From positions 244,827 to 308,826 of the forward strand of contig NZ_JACDRR010000007.1 of the NCBI RefSeq assembly GCF_013449375.1: a stretch of DNA of 64,000 bases, read 5' to 3'. Each line of letters starts with the position of its first letter. The stretch's first letter is position 1. This document shows positions 8,496 to 18,428 of this stretch, one piece after another. Source of the DNA: Pectobacterium sp. CFBP8739 (GTDB taxonomy: Bacteria; Pseudomonadota; Gammaproteobacteria; Enterobacterales; Enterobacteriaceae). The position numbers and the translations under genes were made by a program. A model generated the notes under the pieces. The model ran no database searches. It was not told the origin of the DNA and saw only the letters and a program-made list of their open reading frames with translations.

Positions 8496-9581
8496 ATGGC
8501 AGGCAACAGTATTGGGCAATTTTTCCGCGTCACTACATTTGGTGAATCCCACGGTATTGCTCTGGGATGTATTGTTGATGGCGTACCGCCGGGGATCCCG
8601 CTGACAGAAGCGGATCTGCAACACGATTTGGATCGCCGCCGTCCGGGAACATCCCGCTATACGACGCAGCGCCGCGAGCCCGATCAGGTCAAAATTCTGT
8701 CCGGCGTTTTTGAAGGTGTAACCACAGGGACCAGCATTGGTCTGCTGATTGAAAACACCGATCAGCGTTCTCAGGACTACAGCGCAATTAAAGATGTTTT
8801 TCGCCCCGGTCATGCGGACTACACCTATGAGCAAAAATATGGTCTACGCGATTATCGCGGCGGTGGCCGCTCTTCCGCCCGCGAAACCGCGATGCGCGTT
8901 GCCGCTGGCGCGATTGCGAAGAAATACCTGCAACAACAATATGGTGTGAAAGTACGCGGCTATTTGTCGCAAATTGGTGATGTCATCTGCGAGCTGAAAG
9001 ATTGGGAACAGGTTGAGCAAAATCCATTCTTCTGTCCGGATGTCGACAAGCTGGAAGCCTTGGATGAACTGATGCGTGCACTCAAAAAAGAGGGCGACTC
9101 CATTGGTGCGAAGGTCAGCGTCGTGGCGGAATCTGTACCTGCCGGATTAGGTGAGCCGGTCTTCGATCGTCTGGATGCCGATCTGGCTCATGCACTGATG
9201 AGCATCAACGCCGTGAAAGGCGTCGAAATTGGCGATGGCTTTGCGGTTGTGACCAAACGCGGCAGCGAAAACCGTGATGAAATCACGCCGGACGGTTTCC
9301 AAAGTAACCACGCTGGCGGCATTTTGGGCGGAATCAGTAGCGGTCAGCATATCGTTGCGCATCTGGCGTTGAAGCCGACCTCCAGCATTATGGTGCCAGG
9401 GAAAACGATCAACCGTCAGGGCGAAGCGACGGAAATGGTCACGCGCGGCCGTCACGATCCCTGCGTGGGTATTCGTGCAGTACCGATTGCCGAAGCCATG
9501 ATGGCGATTGTGTTAATGGATCACCTGCTGCGCCAACGCGCACAGTGTGGGGATGTGAACAGTCAGGTTCCTCGCTGGTAA
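8496..9581 (+). CDS. aroC: Chorismate synthase
   Basis: 361 residues. Converts 5-enolpyruvylshikimate 3-phosphate to chorismate with reduced FMN, the last common step to aromatic amino acids, folate and quinones. Family signatures: [18 protein letters not shown] (residues about 16-33), [30 protein letters not shown] and [12 protein letters not shown] (about 125-136), and near the C-terminus [19 protein letters not shown] use the ATG at 8496 (GTG at 8493 is one codon upstream) because the conserved start is MAGNSIG and AAGGAG ends five bases before it. First gene of aroC-mepA-yfcA-epmC-yfcL. Confidence 0.98.
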   Translation: MAGNSIGQFFRVTTFGESHGIALGCIVDGVPPGIPLTEADLQHDLDRRRPGTSRYTTQRREPDQVKILSGVFEGVTTGTSIGLLIENTDQRSQDYSAIKDVFRPGHADYTYEQKYGLRDYRGGGRSSARETAMRVAAGAIAKKYLQQQYGVKVRGYLSQIGDVICELKDWEQVEQNPFFCPDVDKLEALDELMRALKKEGDSIGAKVSVVAESVPAGLGEPVFDRLDADLAHALMSINAVKGVEIGDGFAVVTKRGSENRDEITPDGFQSNHAGGILGGISSGQHIVAHLALKPTSSIMVPGKTINRQGEATEMVTRGRHDPCVGIRAVPIAEAMMAIVLMDHLLRQRAQCGDVNSQVPRW

Positions 9582-9587
9582 AAAATA

Positions 9588-10433
9588 ATGAAACAAGGGT
9601 TAATCGGGGTTCTCGCGCTGGCGCTGAGTGCGCCGCTGTGGTCTAACGCCGCGTGGGCGAAAACGCCCTGGCAGGAGATTACGCATCCGGTTGCGGGTAC
9701 GCCGCAGTCAATTGGGAGTTTTTCCAATGGCTGTATCATCGGTGCCCAGCCGCTGCCGTTGCAGTCGCTGGATTATCAGGTAATGCGTGTCGATCAGCGC
9801 CGCTATTTCGGTCACCCCGATCTACTGGCGTTTATTCACCGCCTGAGTAACGAGGTGAAGCGAACCACCTCGGGTAATGTGCTGGTGGGGGATATGGGGA
9901 TGCCCGTCGGTGGACGTTTCAGCAGCGGCCACGCCAGTCACCAATCTGGGCTGGATGTGGACATCTGGCTGCAACTGCCCAGACAGCGCTGGAGCGAGCA
10001 GCAGTTGTTGAAGCCGCAGCCTATCGATTTGGTGAACGCCAGCGGGCTTAATGTTAATCCGCGCGTCTGGCGACCGGAAATCACGACCCTGATCAAAACC
10101 GCCGCGCTGGATAGCGACGTGACGCGTATCTTCGTCAATCCGGCGATTAAAAAACAGCTGTGTGCTGAAGCTGGCCACGATCGTGACTGGCTGCGCAAAG
10201 TTCGCCCTTGGTTTGCGCACCGTGCGCACATGCATGTGCGTTTGCGCTGCCCAGCAGACAGTCTGGAATGTCAGGAGCAAAGCGATCCGCCGCTCGGCGA
10301 CGGGTGCGGTGCCGAGTTGACCAGTTGGTTTCAGCCAAAACAGCCGAGTAGTGAAGCACCAGAAAAAACCACGCCGCCGCCATTGCCTCCTTCTTGTCAG
10401 GCACTGCTCGACAGACATTTTGCCGCGAGATAA
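9588..10433 (+). CDS. mepA: Penicillin-insensitive murein DD-endopeptidase MepA
   Basis: 281 residues. A signal peptide ([20 protein letters not shown], cleavage near AAWAK) sends it to the periplasm. It is a LAS-type zinc peptidase: metal and catalytic residues lie in [19 protein letters not shown] (about residues 106-124) and in [12 protein letters not shown] (about 210-221). Paired cysteines after this motif ([24 protein letters not shown]) fit the disulfides known in MepA. It cuts D-Ala-meso-DAP cross-links in peptidoglycan. Six bases separate it from aroC. The C-terminal tail is rich in Pro and Thr. Confidence 0.96.
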   Translation: MKQGLIGVLALALSAPLWSNAAWAKTPWQEITHPVAGTPQSIGSFSNGCIIGAQPLPLQSLDYQVMRVDQRRYFGHPDLLAFIHRLSNEVKRTTSGNVLVGDMGMPVGGRFSSGHASHQSGLDVDIWLQLPRQRWSEQQLLKPQPIDLVNASGLNVNPRVWRPEITTLIKTAALDSDVTRIFVNPAIKKQLCAEAGHDRDWLRKVRPWFAHRAHMHVRLRCPADSLECQEQSDPPLGDGCGAELTSWFQPKQPSSEAPEKTTPPPLPPSCQALLDRHFAAR

Positions 10434-10442
10434 CAAATAACG

Positions 10443-11243
10443 ATGGATTGGTTAGTGCTTGGGCCAGAAACGCTGGCCGTGCTGTTTTTTGTCGGGGCGT
10501 TGGCTGGATTTATTGATTCGATTGCGGGCGGCGGCGGTTTATTGACGATTCCAGCTCTGCTGGCGGCGGGGCTATCCCCGGCGCAGGCGCTGGCAACGAA
10601 TAAACTTCAAGCCGTCGGTGGATCCTTTTCCGCCAGCCTGTATTTCATCCGCCGTCGCGCGGTGAATCTGGGCGAGCAGAAACTGGCGATTGCGCTGACG
10701 TTTGCGGGGTCGACCTTTGGTGCCTGGCTGATCCAGCAAATTCACGCCGACTTTCTGCGTCAACTGCTGCCGCTGCTGATCATTGGCATCGGCCTCTACT
10801 TTTTATTAACGCCAAAAGTCGGTGATGAAGATCGGCAGCGTCGTCTGTCGCCATTGCCGTTTGCGATTCTGGCAGGCGGCTGCGTCGGTTTTTATGACGG
10901 TTTCTTTGGCCCCGGAGCGGGGTCGTTTTATGCATTAGCGTTTGTCACCCTGTATGGCTTCAACCTAGCAAAAGCGACGGCGAATGCCAAAATTCTGAAT
11001 TTTACTTCTAATTTCGGTGGACTGCTGTTCTTCATTCTCGGCGGTCAGGTGGTCTGGGTGGTCGGTGGTGTCATGCTGGTCGGGCAGATCCTTGGCGCGC
11101 GGCTGGGCGCTAGAATGGTGATGACGAAAGGGCAAAAGCTGATTCGTCCTATGCTAGTGCTGGTTTCCGCCACCATGAGCGGCAAACTGATTTATGACAG
11201 CCACGGGCACGAAATTGCTGTCTGGCTGGGACAGTTTTTATGA
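10443..11243 (+). CDS. yfcA: TSUP-family membrane protein YfcA
   Basis: 266 residues, almost wholly hydrophobic with about 7-8 membrane spans. The duplicated TauE/SafE (TSUP) half-motifs are visible: GFIDSIAGGGGLLTIPALLAAGLSPAQALATNK (split over residues about 22-55) and GFYDGFFGPGAGSFYALAF (about 143-161). The family exports or imports sulfur-containing organic anions; the substrate of YfcA is unknown. It starts 10 bases after mepA in the aroC operon. Confidence 0.93.
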   Translation: MDWLVLGPETLAVLFFVGALAGFIDSIAGGGGLLTIPALLAAGLSPAQALATNKLQAVGGSFSASLYFIRRRAVNLGEQKLAIALTFAGSTFGAWLIQQIHADFLRQLLPLLIIGIGLYFLLTPKVGDEDRQRRLSPLPFAILAGGCVGFYDGFFGPGAGSFYALAFVTLYGFNLAKATANAKILNFTSNFGGLLFFILGGQVVWVVGGVMLVGQILGARLGARMVMTKGQKLIRPMLVLVSATMSGKLIYDSHGHEIAVWLGQFL

Positions 11244-11271
11244 TAACCATTTTATGATAACAACAGATAAC

Positions 11272-11817
11272 ATGACAACGACGCACCATTATCAGCAACT
11301 AATTGATATTTTTAATGATTGCTTTGGCGATGAATACAATACTCGCCTGGTAAAAGGCGACGATGAGCCGATTTATCTGCCCGCGGATGATGACATTCCG
11401 TATCACCGGATTGTGTTTGCGCATGGTTTTTATGCCAGTGCGCTACACGAGATTTCTCACTGGTGTATTGCCGGTGCCCAGCGGCGCTTGCAGGTTGATT
11501 TCGGCTACTGGTACTGCCCGGATGGCCGCGATGCGGCGACGCAAAGCCAGTTCGAGGTGGTAGAGATCAAACCCCAGGCCTTCGACTGGCTGTTCTGTGT
11601 TGCGGCCGGTTTTCCGTTTAACGTCAGCTGTGACAACCTGAACGGCGATTGCGAGCCAGATCGCATTGATTTCCAACGGCGTGTGCATGCGCAGGTGATG
11701 CAGTATCTGGAAGAGGGTATTCCCGCGCGTCCAGCGAGCTTTATTCGTGCGTTACAATCGTTTTACAATACGCCCCCGCTGACGGCGGCGAGCTTCCCGT
11801 ATCCAGCCGATCTGTGA
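11272..11817 (+). CDS. epmC: Elongation factor P hydroxylase EpmC
   Basis: 181 residues from the ATG at 11272, which gives the family start MTTTHHYQQLIDIFNDCF; an in-frame ATG at 11254 would add six residues and neither has a strong ribosome binding site. The likely iron-binding region is HGFYASALHEISHWCIAG (about residues 51-68), followed by the conserved VDFGYWYCPDGRDAATQSQFE. EpmC hydroxylates the lysylated lysine of EF-P, finishing the modification that helps ribosomes through polyproline. It lies between yfcA and yfcL, as in E. coli. Confidence 0.95.
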   Translation: MTTTHHYQQLIDIFNDCFGDEYNTRLVKGDDEPIYLPADDDIPYHRIVFAHGFYASALHEISHWCIAGAQRRLQVDFGYWYCPDGRDAATQSQFEVVEIKPQAFDWLFCVAAGFPFNVSCDNLNGDCEPDRIDFQRRVHAQVMQYLEEGIPARPASFIRALQSFYNTPPLTAASFPYPADL

Positions 11818-11851
11818 TGCGCGGGAACTGTAAAAAATTTGAGGATAAGAC

Positions 11852-12136
11852 ATGATCGCAGAATTTGAAACGCGCATTCTGGCGTTGATTGATGACATGG
11901 TGGAGCATGCCAGCGACGATGAACTGTTTGCCGGCGGCTATCTGCGTGGTCATCTGACGGTGTCGGTGGCTGAGGCGGAAGAGCACGGGGAACAGACGTT
12001 GGAAGCCCTGCATGCGCGCGTGAGTGATAGCATTAATAACGCCATTAAAAACGGTGAACTGTCACCGCCGGATCAAGTATTGGTTAACGGAATGTGGGAA
12101 CGTTTGTTTCAGCAGGCGCAAACGAGCACGCACTGA
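11852..12136 (+). CDS. yfcL: YfcL family protein
   Basis: 94 residues, acidic and mostly helical ([30 protein letters not shown]...), with no signal peptide or membrane span. It matches the small conserved enterobacterial protein YfcL in length and place after epmC. Its function is not known. A GAGGATAAG ribosome binding site lies 7 bases before the ATG, and a hairpin follows the gene. Confidence 0.9.
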   Translation: MIAEFETRILALIDDMVEHASDDELFAGGYLRGHLTVSVAEAEEHGEQTLEALHARVSDSINNAIKNGELSPPDQVLVNGMWERLFQQAQTSTH

Positions 12137-12166
12137 TTTTGATGTGGGCTAATCGTTAATCTGTCA

Positions 12167-12203
12167 GTGCTGGCCTGGTGTGATCCTGTCATCGAGCCAG
12201 CAC
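12167..12203. terminator. Hairpin between convergent yfcL and mnmC
   Basis: GTGCTGGC (12167-12174) pairs with GCCAGCAC (12196-12203) across a 21-base loop; ATATTCTTCTCT follows on the plus strand. A plausible but loose terminator for yfcL, and possibly bidirectional. Confidence 0.5.
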
Positions 12204-12213
12204 ATATTCTTCT

Positions 12214-14244
12214 CTATGAATCCTGATGTACGGGTTTACCTTTCAACATTCTCCTGATCCAAAAACGATTCGGATTGAGCGCGGCGAGCGTATCGCGATC
12301 CAGCGGTAGCGGTTCACCATAGATCTGCGAAGCCAGAATTTCCGCGGCGAGCGGGGCGGAGCAGAGCCCGCGTGAACCTAATGCGCCGATAATAAACAGA
12401 TCCTGCCAGTAAGGCGCGCTGGGTACCACATCGGCACGGTGCTGGGGATGCAGTCGTTCTTCATACTCTGCCAGCGTTTGTTCATAGTCCGGCACCGCTC
12501 CTAATAGCGGCAGATGATCGCGCAGCGCGCAGCGAACGCCTTGACGCGCTTGCGCATCGCTGACATCGATCGTCTTGACCCACTCTGCGTCAGGCAAGCA
12601 ATTCAGCAGCCGTTGGCGGTTCTCTTGCTGTTCTGCTTCCCGATAATCACAGCGCGTGTCTCCCCGCACATAACTTGCCCCGATGCAGTGCGTCTGATGA
12701 CGTGGACTGACTGGCGTCAGATAGCCGTCGTAGCACAGCACCTGCTTGAGCTGACCTAGCACCGAGTTGGTGGGAATATGGCTGACCTGCCCACGCACGG
12801 CGTAGGCCGGCAAATCGCGGGTTTGTGGCCAGTCGGTGATGCGATAACCGTTCGCCAGTACCATAACCGTATGATGTATCTTCTGGCCGCTGCTCAGGGT
12901 AAGCGCCCAACTGCTGTCTGTTTTCTCCAGTGCCGAAACGGGGGTGTTCATCTGTACTGCCAGGCCGTTTTGCTCTGCCAGCCTCAGCGCTGAAGCTGTC
13001 AGCTCCGCCGGACAGAGCCAGCCGCCCTCGGGATAGGTGATACCGTCTACGTCGGGATTCAGACCGCTCTGCTTTTCCAGTTGCTGCGCATCTGCGCTCA
13101 CGACCAGCGCTTCCGGCCAGTCTCCTTGCAGAATTTGCTCGATCTTACGCGCACTCTTTTCATCCCAGGCAAGCTGGCTGACGCCACACCATTGGTGCTC
13201 AAATGCCAGCCCTTGTTGCGCCAGCGATGTGTAGTGGCGGCGTGCAAAATCAAACGCGAGAGAAAAAAAGCGGGATACCGCATCATGCCGATTATTCAGC
13301 AGAGGATAAAGTGCGCCCTGACGATTGCCGGATGCGCCCGTGGCAGGCTGTGCTTCCTCACAATAAAGTGTGACGTTTGCGCCGCGTCGTTGCAGAGCAA
13401 GGGCTGTTAGAACGCTGGCGATACCGCCGCCGATAATCGCAATATCGTCAGTCTGACTGGCAGCAGGGCGCGCGTACCAAGGTGTGGGCGATTTTACGGG
13501 AAGCGTGGAGGGAAGGATGCCGCTCAGCATCTCGCGTTTCTGCCCAAATCCTTTGATTTTGCTGACCTGAAAACCAGCCTGTTGCAGACCTCGACGTACA
13601 AAACCCGCAGCGGTAAAGGTGGCAAACGTGCCTTCTTTACGGCACAGACGTGCCATGGCCTGAAACAGATGCTCTGTCCACATATCCGGATTCTTGGACG
13701 GCGCAAAGCCGTCTAAGAACCAGGCATCAACCTGATGATTCTGGGTGTCATCCAGCTCAGGCAATAAGGTATTGACGTCACCGAACCACAAATCGAGCGT
13801 GATAGCGCCTTGCGCCAGAATCAGACGATGGCAGCCCGGCAGCGGTAGCGGCCATTGCTCACGCAACTCATCTGCGAACGCTGCCAGTTCCGGCCACTGG
13901 GCGTGCGCGGCAGCCAGATCGTGCCGGCGCAGAGGGAATTTCTCGAAGCTGATGAAATGCAGGTGGCGTAATGTCGCCTGCGGCTGCTGCTGGCGAAACG
14001 CGGCAAAAGCTTGCCACAGCGTGAGAAAATTCAGGCCAGTGCCAAAGCCGGTTTCTGCTACTACGCAGGTGGTACGCGGATGTGTGATAAAACGCTCAGG
14101 AAACTGATTGCCCTTTAAAAACACATAACGGGTTTCAGCCAACCCATCCTGATTCGAAAAATAGACGTCATCAAACTGTTGCGATACAGGTGTACCCTGA
14201 GCGTTCCAACTTAACGACGCGTGTTGGATGGGAAGATTGGCCAC
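12214..14244 (-). CDS. mnmC: Bifunctional tRNA 5-methylaminomethyl-2-thiouridine biosynthesis protein MnmC
   Basis: 676 residues with two fused domains. The N-terminal methyltransferase (about 1-250) has the SAM loop [14 protein letters not shown] at 64-77 and [12 protein letters not shown] at 178-189. The C-terminal FAD oxidoreductase (about 266-676) has the dinucleotide-binding [17 protein letters not shown] at 269-285 and a late [20 protein letters not shown]. The oxidase removes the carboxymethyl group from U34 and the methyltransferase then adds a methyl, giving mnm5s2U in tRNAs for Lys, Glu and Gln. Divergent from fabB, as in E. coli. Confidence 0.97.
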   Translation of the reverse strand: MANLPIQHASLSWNAQGTPVSQQFDDVYFSNQDGLAETRYVFLKGNQFPERFITHPRTTCVVAETGFGTGLNFLTLWQAFAAFRQQQPQATLRHLHFISFEKFPLRRHDLAAAHAQWPELAAFADELREQWPLPLPGCHRLILAQGAITLDLWFGDVNTLLPELDDTQNHQVDAWFLDGFAPSKNPDMWTEHLFQAMARLCRKEGTFATFTAAGFVRRGLQQAGFQVSKIKGFGQKREMLSGILPSTLPVKSPTPWYARPAASQTDDIAIIGGGIASVLTALALQRRGANVTLYCEEAQPATGASGNRQGALYPLLNNRHDAVSRFFSLAFDFARRHYTSLAQQGLAFEHQWCGVSQLAWDEKSARKIEQILQGDWPEALVVSADAQQLEKQSGLNPDVDGITYPEGGWLCPAELTASALRLAEQNGLAVQMNTPVSALEKTDSSWALTLSSGQKIHHTVMVLANGYRITDWPQTRDLPAYAVRGQVSHIPTNSVLGQLKQVLCYDGYLTPVSPRHQTHCIGASYVRGDTRCDYREAEQQENRQRLLNCLPDAEWVKTIDVSDAQARQGVRCALRDHLPLLGAVPDYEQTLAEYEERLHPQHRADVVPSAPYWQDLFIIGALGSRGLCSAPLAAEILASQIYGEPLPLDRDTLAALNPNRFWIRRMLKGKPVHQDS

Positions 14245-14330
14245 GACAAAAGCTCATTATTCAAGTGATGGCGAGATTTTAACGAGCGGACTATCGTGGC
14301 GCAAATTTAGCAATAATTTCTCGATAGTTC

Positions 14331-14347
14331 GGCTGATCGGACTTGTT
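14331..14347 (+). promoter_or_regulatory. FadR binding site upstream of fabB
   Basis: The 17-mer matches the FadR consensus (AACTGGTCNGACCAGTT) at 12 of 15 informative positions. It keeps the same core, CTGATCGGACTTGTT, that I recall before E. coli fabB, where FadR bound near -40 activates transcription when fatty acids are scarce. It lies directly beside the FabR site. Confidence 0.7.
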
Positions 14348-14348
14348 C

Positions 14349-14366
14349 AGCTTACAACTGTACGCT
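14349..14366 (+). promoter_or_regulatory. FabR operator upstream of fabB
   Basis: AGCTTACAACTGTACGCT is an 18-bp palindrome differing from the FabR consensus AGCGTACANNTGTACGCT at one base. In E. coli FabR represses fabA and fabB according to the unsaturated to saturated acyl-thioester balance. It abuts the FadR site, so activator and repressor probably compete over the same promoter, about 50 bases before the ATG. Confidence 0.75.
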
Positions 14367-14415
14367 AAAGTGCGAAGCGAAATCCCAAACTCTATAAGTG
14401 GAAAAGAGGTATTAA

Positions 14416-15633
14416 ATGAAACGTGCAGTGATTACTGGCCTGGGGATCGTATCAAGCATCGGTAATAACCAGCAGGAAGTTCTGGCATCATTGCGGGAAG
14501 GCCGCTCGGGTATTACTTTCTCTCAAGAGCTGAAAGATTCCGGTATGCGTAGTCACGTCTGGGGGAATGTCAAACTGGACACCACTGGCCTCATCGATCG
14601 CAAAGTTGTGCGTTTTATGAGTGATGCATCGATTTATGCCTACTTATCTATGGAGCAGGCGATTCAGGATTCTGGGCTGTCCAATGAGGTTTATCAGAAT
14701 AACCCACGCGTTGGCCTGATTGCCGGTTCCGGCGGCTCTGCGCGCTATCAGGTGTTTGGTGCTGACGCGATGCGTAGCCCGCGTGGCCTGAAAGCCGTTG
14801 GCCCTTATGTGGTCACCAAATCAATGGGTTCTGCGGTATCCGCGTGTCTGGCAACGCCATTTAAAATTCACGGCGTGAACTACTCTATTAGCTCAGCCTG
14901 TGCGACCTCCGCACACTGTATTGGTAACGCCGTTGAGCAAATTCAAATGGGCAAGCAGGACATCGTATTCGCCGGCGGTGCTGAAGAGCTGTGCTGGGAA
15001 CTGGCCTGTGAATTTGACGCGATGGGCGCACTGTCGACCAAATACAATGAAACCCCAGAAAAAGCCTCCCGCACCTATGATGCTGATCGCGATGGTTTCG
15101 TGATTGCAGGCGGCGGCGGTATGGTTGTTGTCGAAGAGCTGGAACACGCACTGGCGCGTGGCGCGCACATCTATGCGGAAGTGGTCGGCTACGGCGCGAC
15201 GTCTGACGGCGCGGATATGGTTGCCCCATCAGGTGAAGGTGCCGTTCGCTGCATGAAGATGGCGATGCACGGTGTGGATACCCCGATTGATTACCTGAAC
15301 TCTCACGGTACCTCTACGCCGGTTGGCGATGTGAAGGAACTGGGTGCGATTCGTGAAGTGTTTGGCGATAACTCGCCAGCTATTTCTGCGACCAAAGCGA
15401 TGACTGGTCACTCTCTGGGCGCCGCAGGCGTGCAGGAAGCAATCTATTCATTGCTGATGCTGGAGCATGGCTTTGTTGCACCAAGCATTAACGTGGAAAA
15501 TCTGGATGAGCAGGCAGTTGGTCTGAACATCGTGACGACACCGACGGAGCGTAAACTGACCACGGTGATGTCTAACAGCTTCGGTTTCGGTGGTACAAAC
15601 GCGACGCTGGTCATGAGAAAGCTCGATAAATAA
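14416..15633 (+). CDS. fabB: 3-oxoacyl-[acyl-carrier-protein] synthase I (KAS I)
   Basis: 405 residues, one fewer than E. coli FabB owing to a shorter loop at GSGGSARYQ. The thiolase-fold catalytic triad is visible: Cys162 in [11 protein letters not shown], His297 in [12 protein letters not shown], His332 in [11 protein letters not shown], and the Gly-rich C-terminal [15 protein letters not shown]. It condenses malonyl-ACP with acyl-ACP and is needed for unsaturated fatty acid elongation. The ATG at 14416 follows GGAAAAGAGG. Upstream are FadR and FabR sites; a strong terminator follows. Confidence 0.98.
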   Translation: MKRAVITGLGIVSSIGNNQQEVLASLREGRSGITFSQELKDSGMRSHVWGNVKLDTTGLIDRKVVRFMSDASIYAYLSMEQAIQDSGLSNEVYQNNPRVGLIAGSGGSARYQVFGADAMRSPRGLKAVGPYVVTKSMGSAVSACLATPFKIHGVNYSISSACATSAHCIGNAVEQIQMGKQDIVFAGGAEELCWELACEFDAMGALSTKYNETPEKASRTYDADRDGFVIAGGGGMVVVEELEHALARGAHIYAEVVGYGATSDGADMVAPSGEGAVRCMKMAMHGVDTPIDYLNSHGTSTPVGDVKELGAIREVFGDNSPAISATKAMTGHSLGAAGVQEAIYSLLMLEHGFVAPSINVENLDEQAVGLNIVTTPTERKLTTVMSNSFGFGGTNATLVMRKLDK

Positions 15634-15657
15634 TCGCGTTATCTCAGCAATAGAGAC

Positions 15658-15690
15658 AAACCCCGTAGGCTTGAGCCGCGGGGTTTTTTG
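15658..15690 (+). terminator. Rho-independent terminator of fabB
   Basis: AAACCCCG (15658-15665) pairs with CGGGGTTT (15679-15686), and the T run continues to 15689. A classic intrinsic terminator 25 bases after the fabB stop. Confidence 0.9.
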
Positions 15691-15732
15691 TTGGTACGAG
15701 TGATAACCCGGTGTTTGCTGTAATGGGGAGCG

Positions 15733-17019
15733 TTAGATCAACACCCAAAGCAAAAATGCCGCCACGCAGGTGCTGACAATCACCAAAAACATGGGCTTAT
15801 GGAACAAGGATTGCCAACTGAGCGGCAGTGAGGCGATCAGAGGGTTAAACAGCGGATGCAACAACTGTGAGGTTGTCGTCCAGTCCGTTTCCTGTGCACG
15901 CTGAATGCGCTGAGTAAACAGGAACGTCAGCAGATCGCTGACCTGCATTGGCGTCAGCGGAGTTTGTAACCCGATATTGAAGCGATTCTGCGTGTAATCG
16001 ATCAATAAGTGCTGTTCCTGCACGCTCATCGGCTGCTGTAGCAGTGCTTGCAACGGAGCGAGATTCGGAGAAAGCAACGCGTTCTGTGCCGATAATGGCA
16101 GCGGTGATGGAGTCGTTACGGGTGACGAATTTGCGTTGGTCGCGCTAGCCGCATTGCTAACGTTAGCGATGTTGGTTGGTGTGGCTGTCCGCGCTTCTGG
16201 TGCTGCGCCTGCGGTTCCCGTATTTGCTGGTGTTCCCTGCGCTGTTGGCGAGGTGGCGCGTAGTAACGTTTGCGTCTGTTGCAGCTCAACCTGTGCTTGC
16301 AGAAATTGTGTGAGCAGTGGCAGATGTTTTAATGGGATGGCGTCGCCAACGTTAAGATTCTGCATCATCATCAGATTGCTTAACACCTTTGCAGGCTGTT
16401 CCCCAGTCATGGTCGCTAAGCGGGTGACTAACTGATTCAGGCCGCGCTGTTCAGCAGGATTGAGGGGACGATCGGGCGAGTTGGCGGCCTGAGCGGTTTG
16501 CGATGCTGTGGCTGATGCCGTTGACTGCGGAATTTGCCCGTTTTGCAGCAGCGTAACCACTTGCTGTAGCTGCGTTTTAGTCAGCGCGCTTAGTGTGGTG
16601 CTACCGAACTGTTGCTGGATGAAATTGCTGACCGCCTGACGGTTATTTCCCTGAGACAGCATATCTGTCAGGCGCTGAATCAACTGCTGACGTCCACCGC
16701 TATCTTGCGCCTGCGTTAAACGCGTCTGGAGTATCTGCTCGGCAGGCTGATAATGGCGGGATAGGAGTTCATTATTTTCTGCCAGCCCTAATCCCTGTTT
16801 TACCGTTGTCCAGACTTCTGCTGCTTTTGATGTTGTCAGTGCGGCAACTTTAAGCACCAGATTTTCCAGTGTGGTGCGCTGCGCCAACGTGAGCGGTCGA
16901 TCGCCGTTGGCGGAGGACCCCGCAGCGTTAGCGGATGAGGTAGAGGTTGACGATGTGGCGGTCGGCGTAACCGGACGTTCGCTGGGCAGCGGGGCACCTG
17001 GGCCACTTACAGGTTGCAT
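15733..17019 (-). CDS. flk: Flagella biosynthesis regulator Flk (RflH)
   Basis: About 428 residues from the ATG at 17019, which gives the family-like start MQPVSGPGAPLPS and follows GTGAGG; the ATG at 17043 would add eight residues. Recognised by LLSRHYQPAEQILQTRL, the repeated helical block GNNRQAVSNFIQQQFG and LNPAEQRGLNQLVTRLA, low-complexity Thr/Ser/Ala linkers (about 20-40 and 260-310), and one C-terminal membrane anchor (PMFLVIVSTCVAAFLLWVLI). In Salmonella Flk is an inner-membrane protein that prevents premature export of the anti-sigma factor FlgM. It is longer than E. coli Flk because of the linkers. Position between fabB and pdxB is conserved. Confidence 0.9.
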   Translation of the reverse strand: MQPVSGPGAPLPSERPVTPTATSSTSTSSANAAGSSANGDRPLTLAQRTTLENLVLKVAALTTSKAAEVWTTVKQGLGLAENNELLSRHYQPAEQILQTRLTQAQDSGGRQQLIQRLTDMLSQGNNRQAVSNFIQQQFGSTTLSALTKTQLQQVVTLLQNGQIPQSTASATASQTAQAANSPDRPLNPAEQRGLNQLVTRLATMTGEQPAKVLSNLMMMQNLNVGDAIPLKHLPLLTQFLQAQVELQQTQTLLRATSPTAQGTPANTGTAGAAPEARTATPTNIANVSNAASATNANSSPVTTPSPLPLSAQNALLSPNLAPLQALLQQPMSVQEQHLLIDYTQNRFNIGLQTPLTPMQVSDLLTFLFTQRIQRAQETDWTTTSQLLHPLFNPLIASLPLSWQSLFHKPMFLVIVSTCVAAFLLWVLI

Positions 17020-17178
17020 ATCGGTTATCCTCACTGCCGTCATGATTGAGATGAATCATAGCAATCTCCGATCTGATTCGGTAGCCCATCATCAGAATAA
17101 CTCTTTGGGTTTCTGCCTCATTCGGTGGCAAAATATCTCCCCGCTTTTTTTGGCTGGCTACCGATGTCGGAGAAGACA

Positions 17179-18315
17179 ATGAAGATTCTGGTTGATGAAA
17201 ATATGCCGTATGCCCGCGAGCTTTTTAGCAGGTTGGGTGACGTGCAGGCTGTGCCGGGACGTCCTTTACCGCGTGATCTGCTGGCAGACGCCGATGCGTT
17301 GATGGTGCGTTCGGTCACGAAGGTGAACGCGGATCTGCTGTCTGGTTCGGCGGTAAAATTCGTCGGCAGCGCGACGGCTGGCACCGACCATGTTGATGAT
17401 GCCTGGCTGAATGCCAACGGTATCGCGTTTTCTGCGGCTCCTGGCTGTAATGCTATCGCGGTGGTGGAGTATGTCTTTTCTTCTTTACTCATGCTGGCCG
17501 AGCGTGATGGTTTCCAACTACGTGACAAAACCGTAGGGATAGTCGGAGTGGGGAACGTGGGCCGACGTCTGGATGCGCGCCTGAAAGCCTGGGGTGTTAA
17601 CACATTATTGTGTGATCCGCCACGCGCTGATCGCGGTGATGTCGGTGATTTCCTGCCGCTAGAAACGCTGGTGCGCGATGCCGATATTCTGACGCTGCAT
17701 ACGCCGCTGTATCTTGATGGCCCGTACCGTACCCAACATTTGGTGGATGCCAGCGTGCTGGACGCGTTTGCCGATGGACGTATTCTGATTAACGCCTGCC
17801 GTGGCCCGGTGGTGGACAATGTGGCGCTGCTTGAAGCGTTGCAGCGAGGGAAAAAACTCAGCGTCATTCTTGACGTATGGGAGCCAGAACCTGAGTTATC
17901 AACCGATCTGCTGGCGCGAGTCGATATTGGTACGGCGCATATCGCCGGTTATACCCTGGAAGGGAAGGCGCGCGGTACTACTCAGGTTTTTGAAGCCTGG
18001 AGCGAGTTTATCGGAACTCCACAGCAGGTGGCGCTTTCATCGCTTTTGCCTGAGCCAGAGTTTGCCGAAGTGGCACTGACCGTACCGCTGGATGAGGCGC
18101 TGCTAAAACGTCTGGTGCATCTGGTGTATGATGTGCGCCGGGACGATGCACTGTTGCGCCACGTTGCGCATCAGGAAGGTGAGTTCGATCGCCTGCGCAA
18201 ACATTATCAGGAACGACGCGAATGGTCGTCACTCCATGTTATCTGCGCCGATGCTGACAGCGCAGATTGCCTGAATGCGCTGGGATTCACGGCGTCAGTG
18301 CGGGACGCACGCTAA
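17179..18315 (+). CDS. pdxB: Erythronate-4-phosphate dehydrogenase
   Basis: 378 residues from the ATG at 17179, preceded by CGGAG at 7 bases. A D-2-hydroxyacid dehydrogenase: Rossmann motif [17 protein letters not shown] (about residues 119-135), catalytic Arg in [11 protein letters not shown] (about 208), Glu in DVWEPEPEL (about 237) and His in [13 protein letters not shown] (about 254). The C-terminal PdxB dimerisation domain follows. It oxidises 4-phosphoerythronate in the DXP-dependent route to pyridoxal phosphate. First gene of the pdxB-usg-truA-dedA-accD-folC-dedD block; divergent from flk. Confidence 0.97.
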   Translation: MKILVDENMPYARELFSRLGDVQAVPGRPLPRDLLADADALMVRSVTKVNADLLSGSAVKFVGSATAGTDHVDDAWLNANGIAFSAAPGCNAIAVVEYVFSSLLMLAERDGFQLRDKTVGIVGVGNVGRRLDARLKAWGVNTLLCDPPRADRGDVGDFLPLETLVRDADILTLHTPLYLDGPYRTQHLVDASVLDAFADGRILINACRGPVVDNVALLEALQRGKKLSVILDVWEPEPELSTDLLARVDIGTAHIAGYTLEGKARGTTQVFEAWSEFIGTPQQVALSSLLPEPEFAEVALTVPLDEALLKRLVHLVYDVRRDDALLRHVAHQEGEFDRLRKHYQERREWSSLHVICADADSADCLNALGFTASVRDAR

Positions 18316-18428
18316 CGGCGTTTCTCGCGAGCATTACTTTTTTATTCATGCACCAACAGACGGTGTCGCTATCGTCTGTTGGTTCCATTTATGTTTTGTG
18401 TTTCATTCAAAATTTGGGAGAGAACCAA

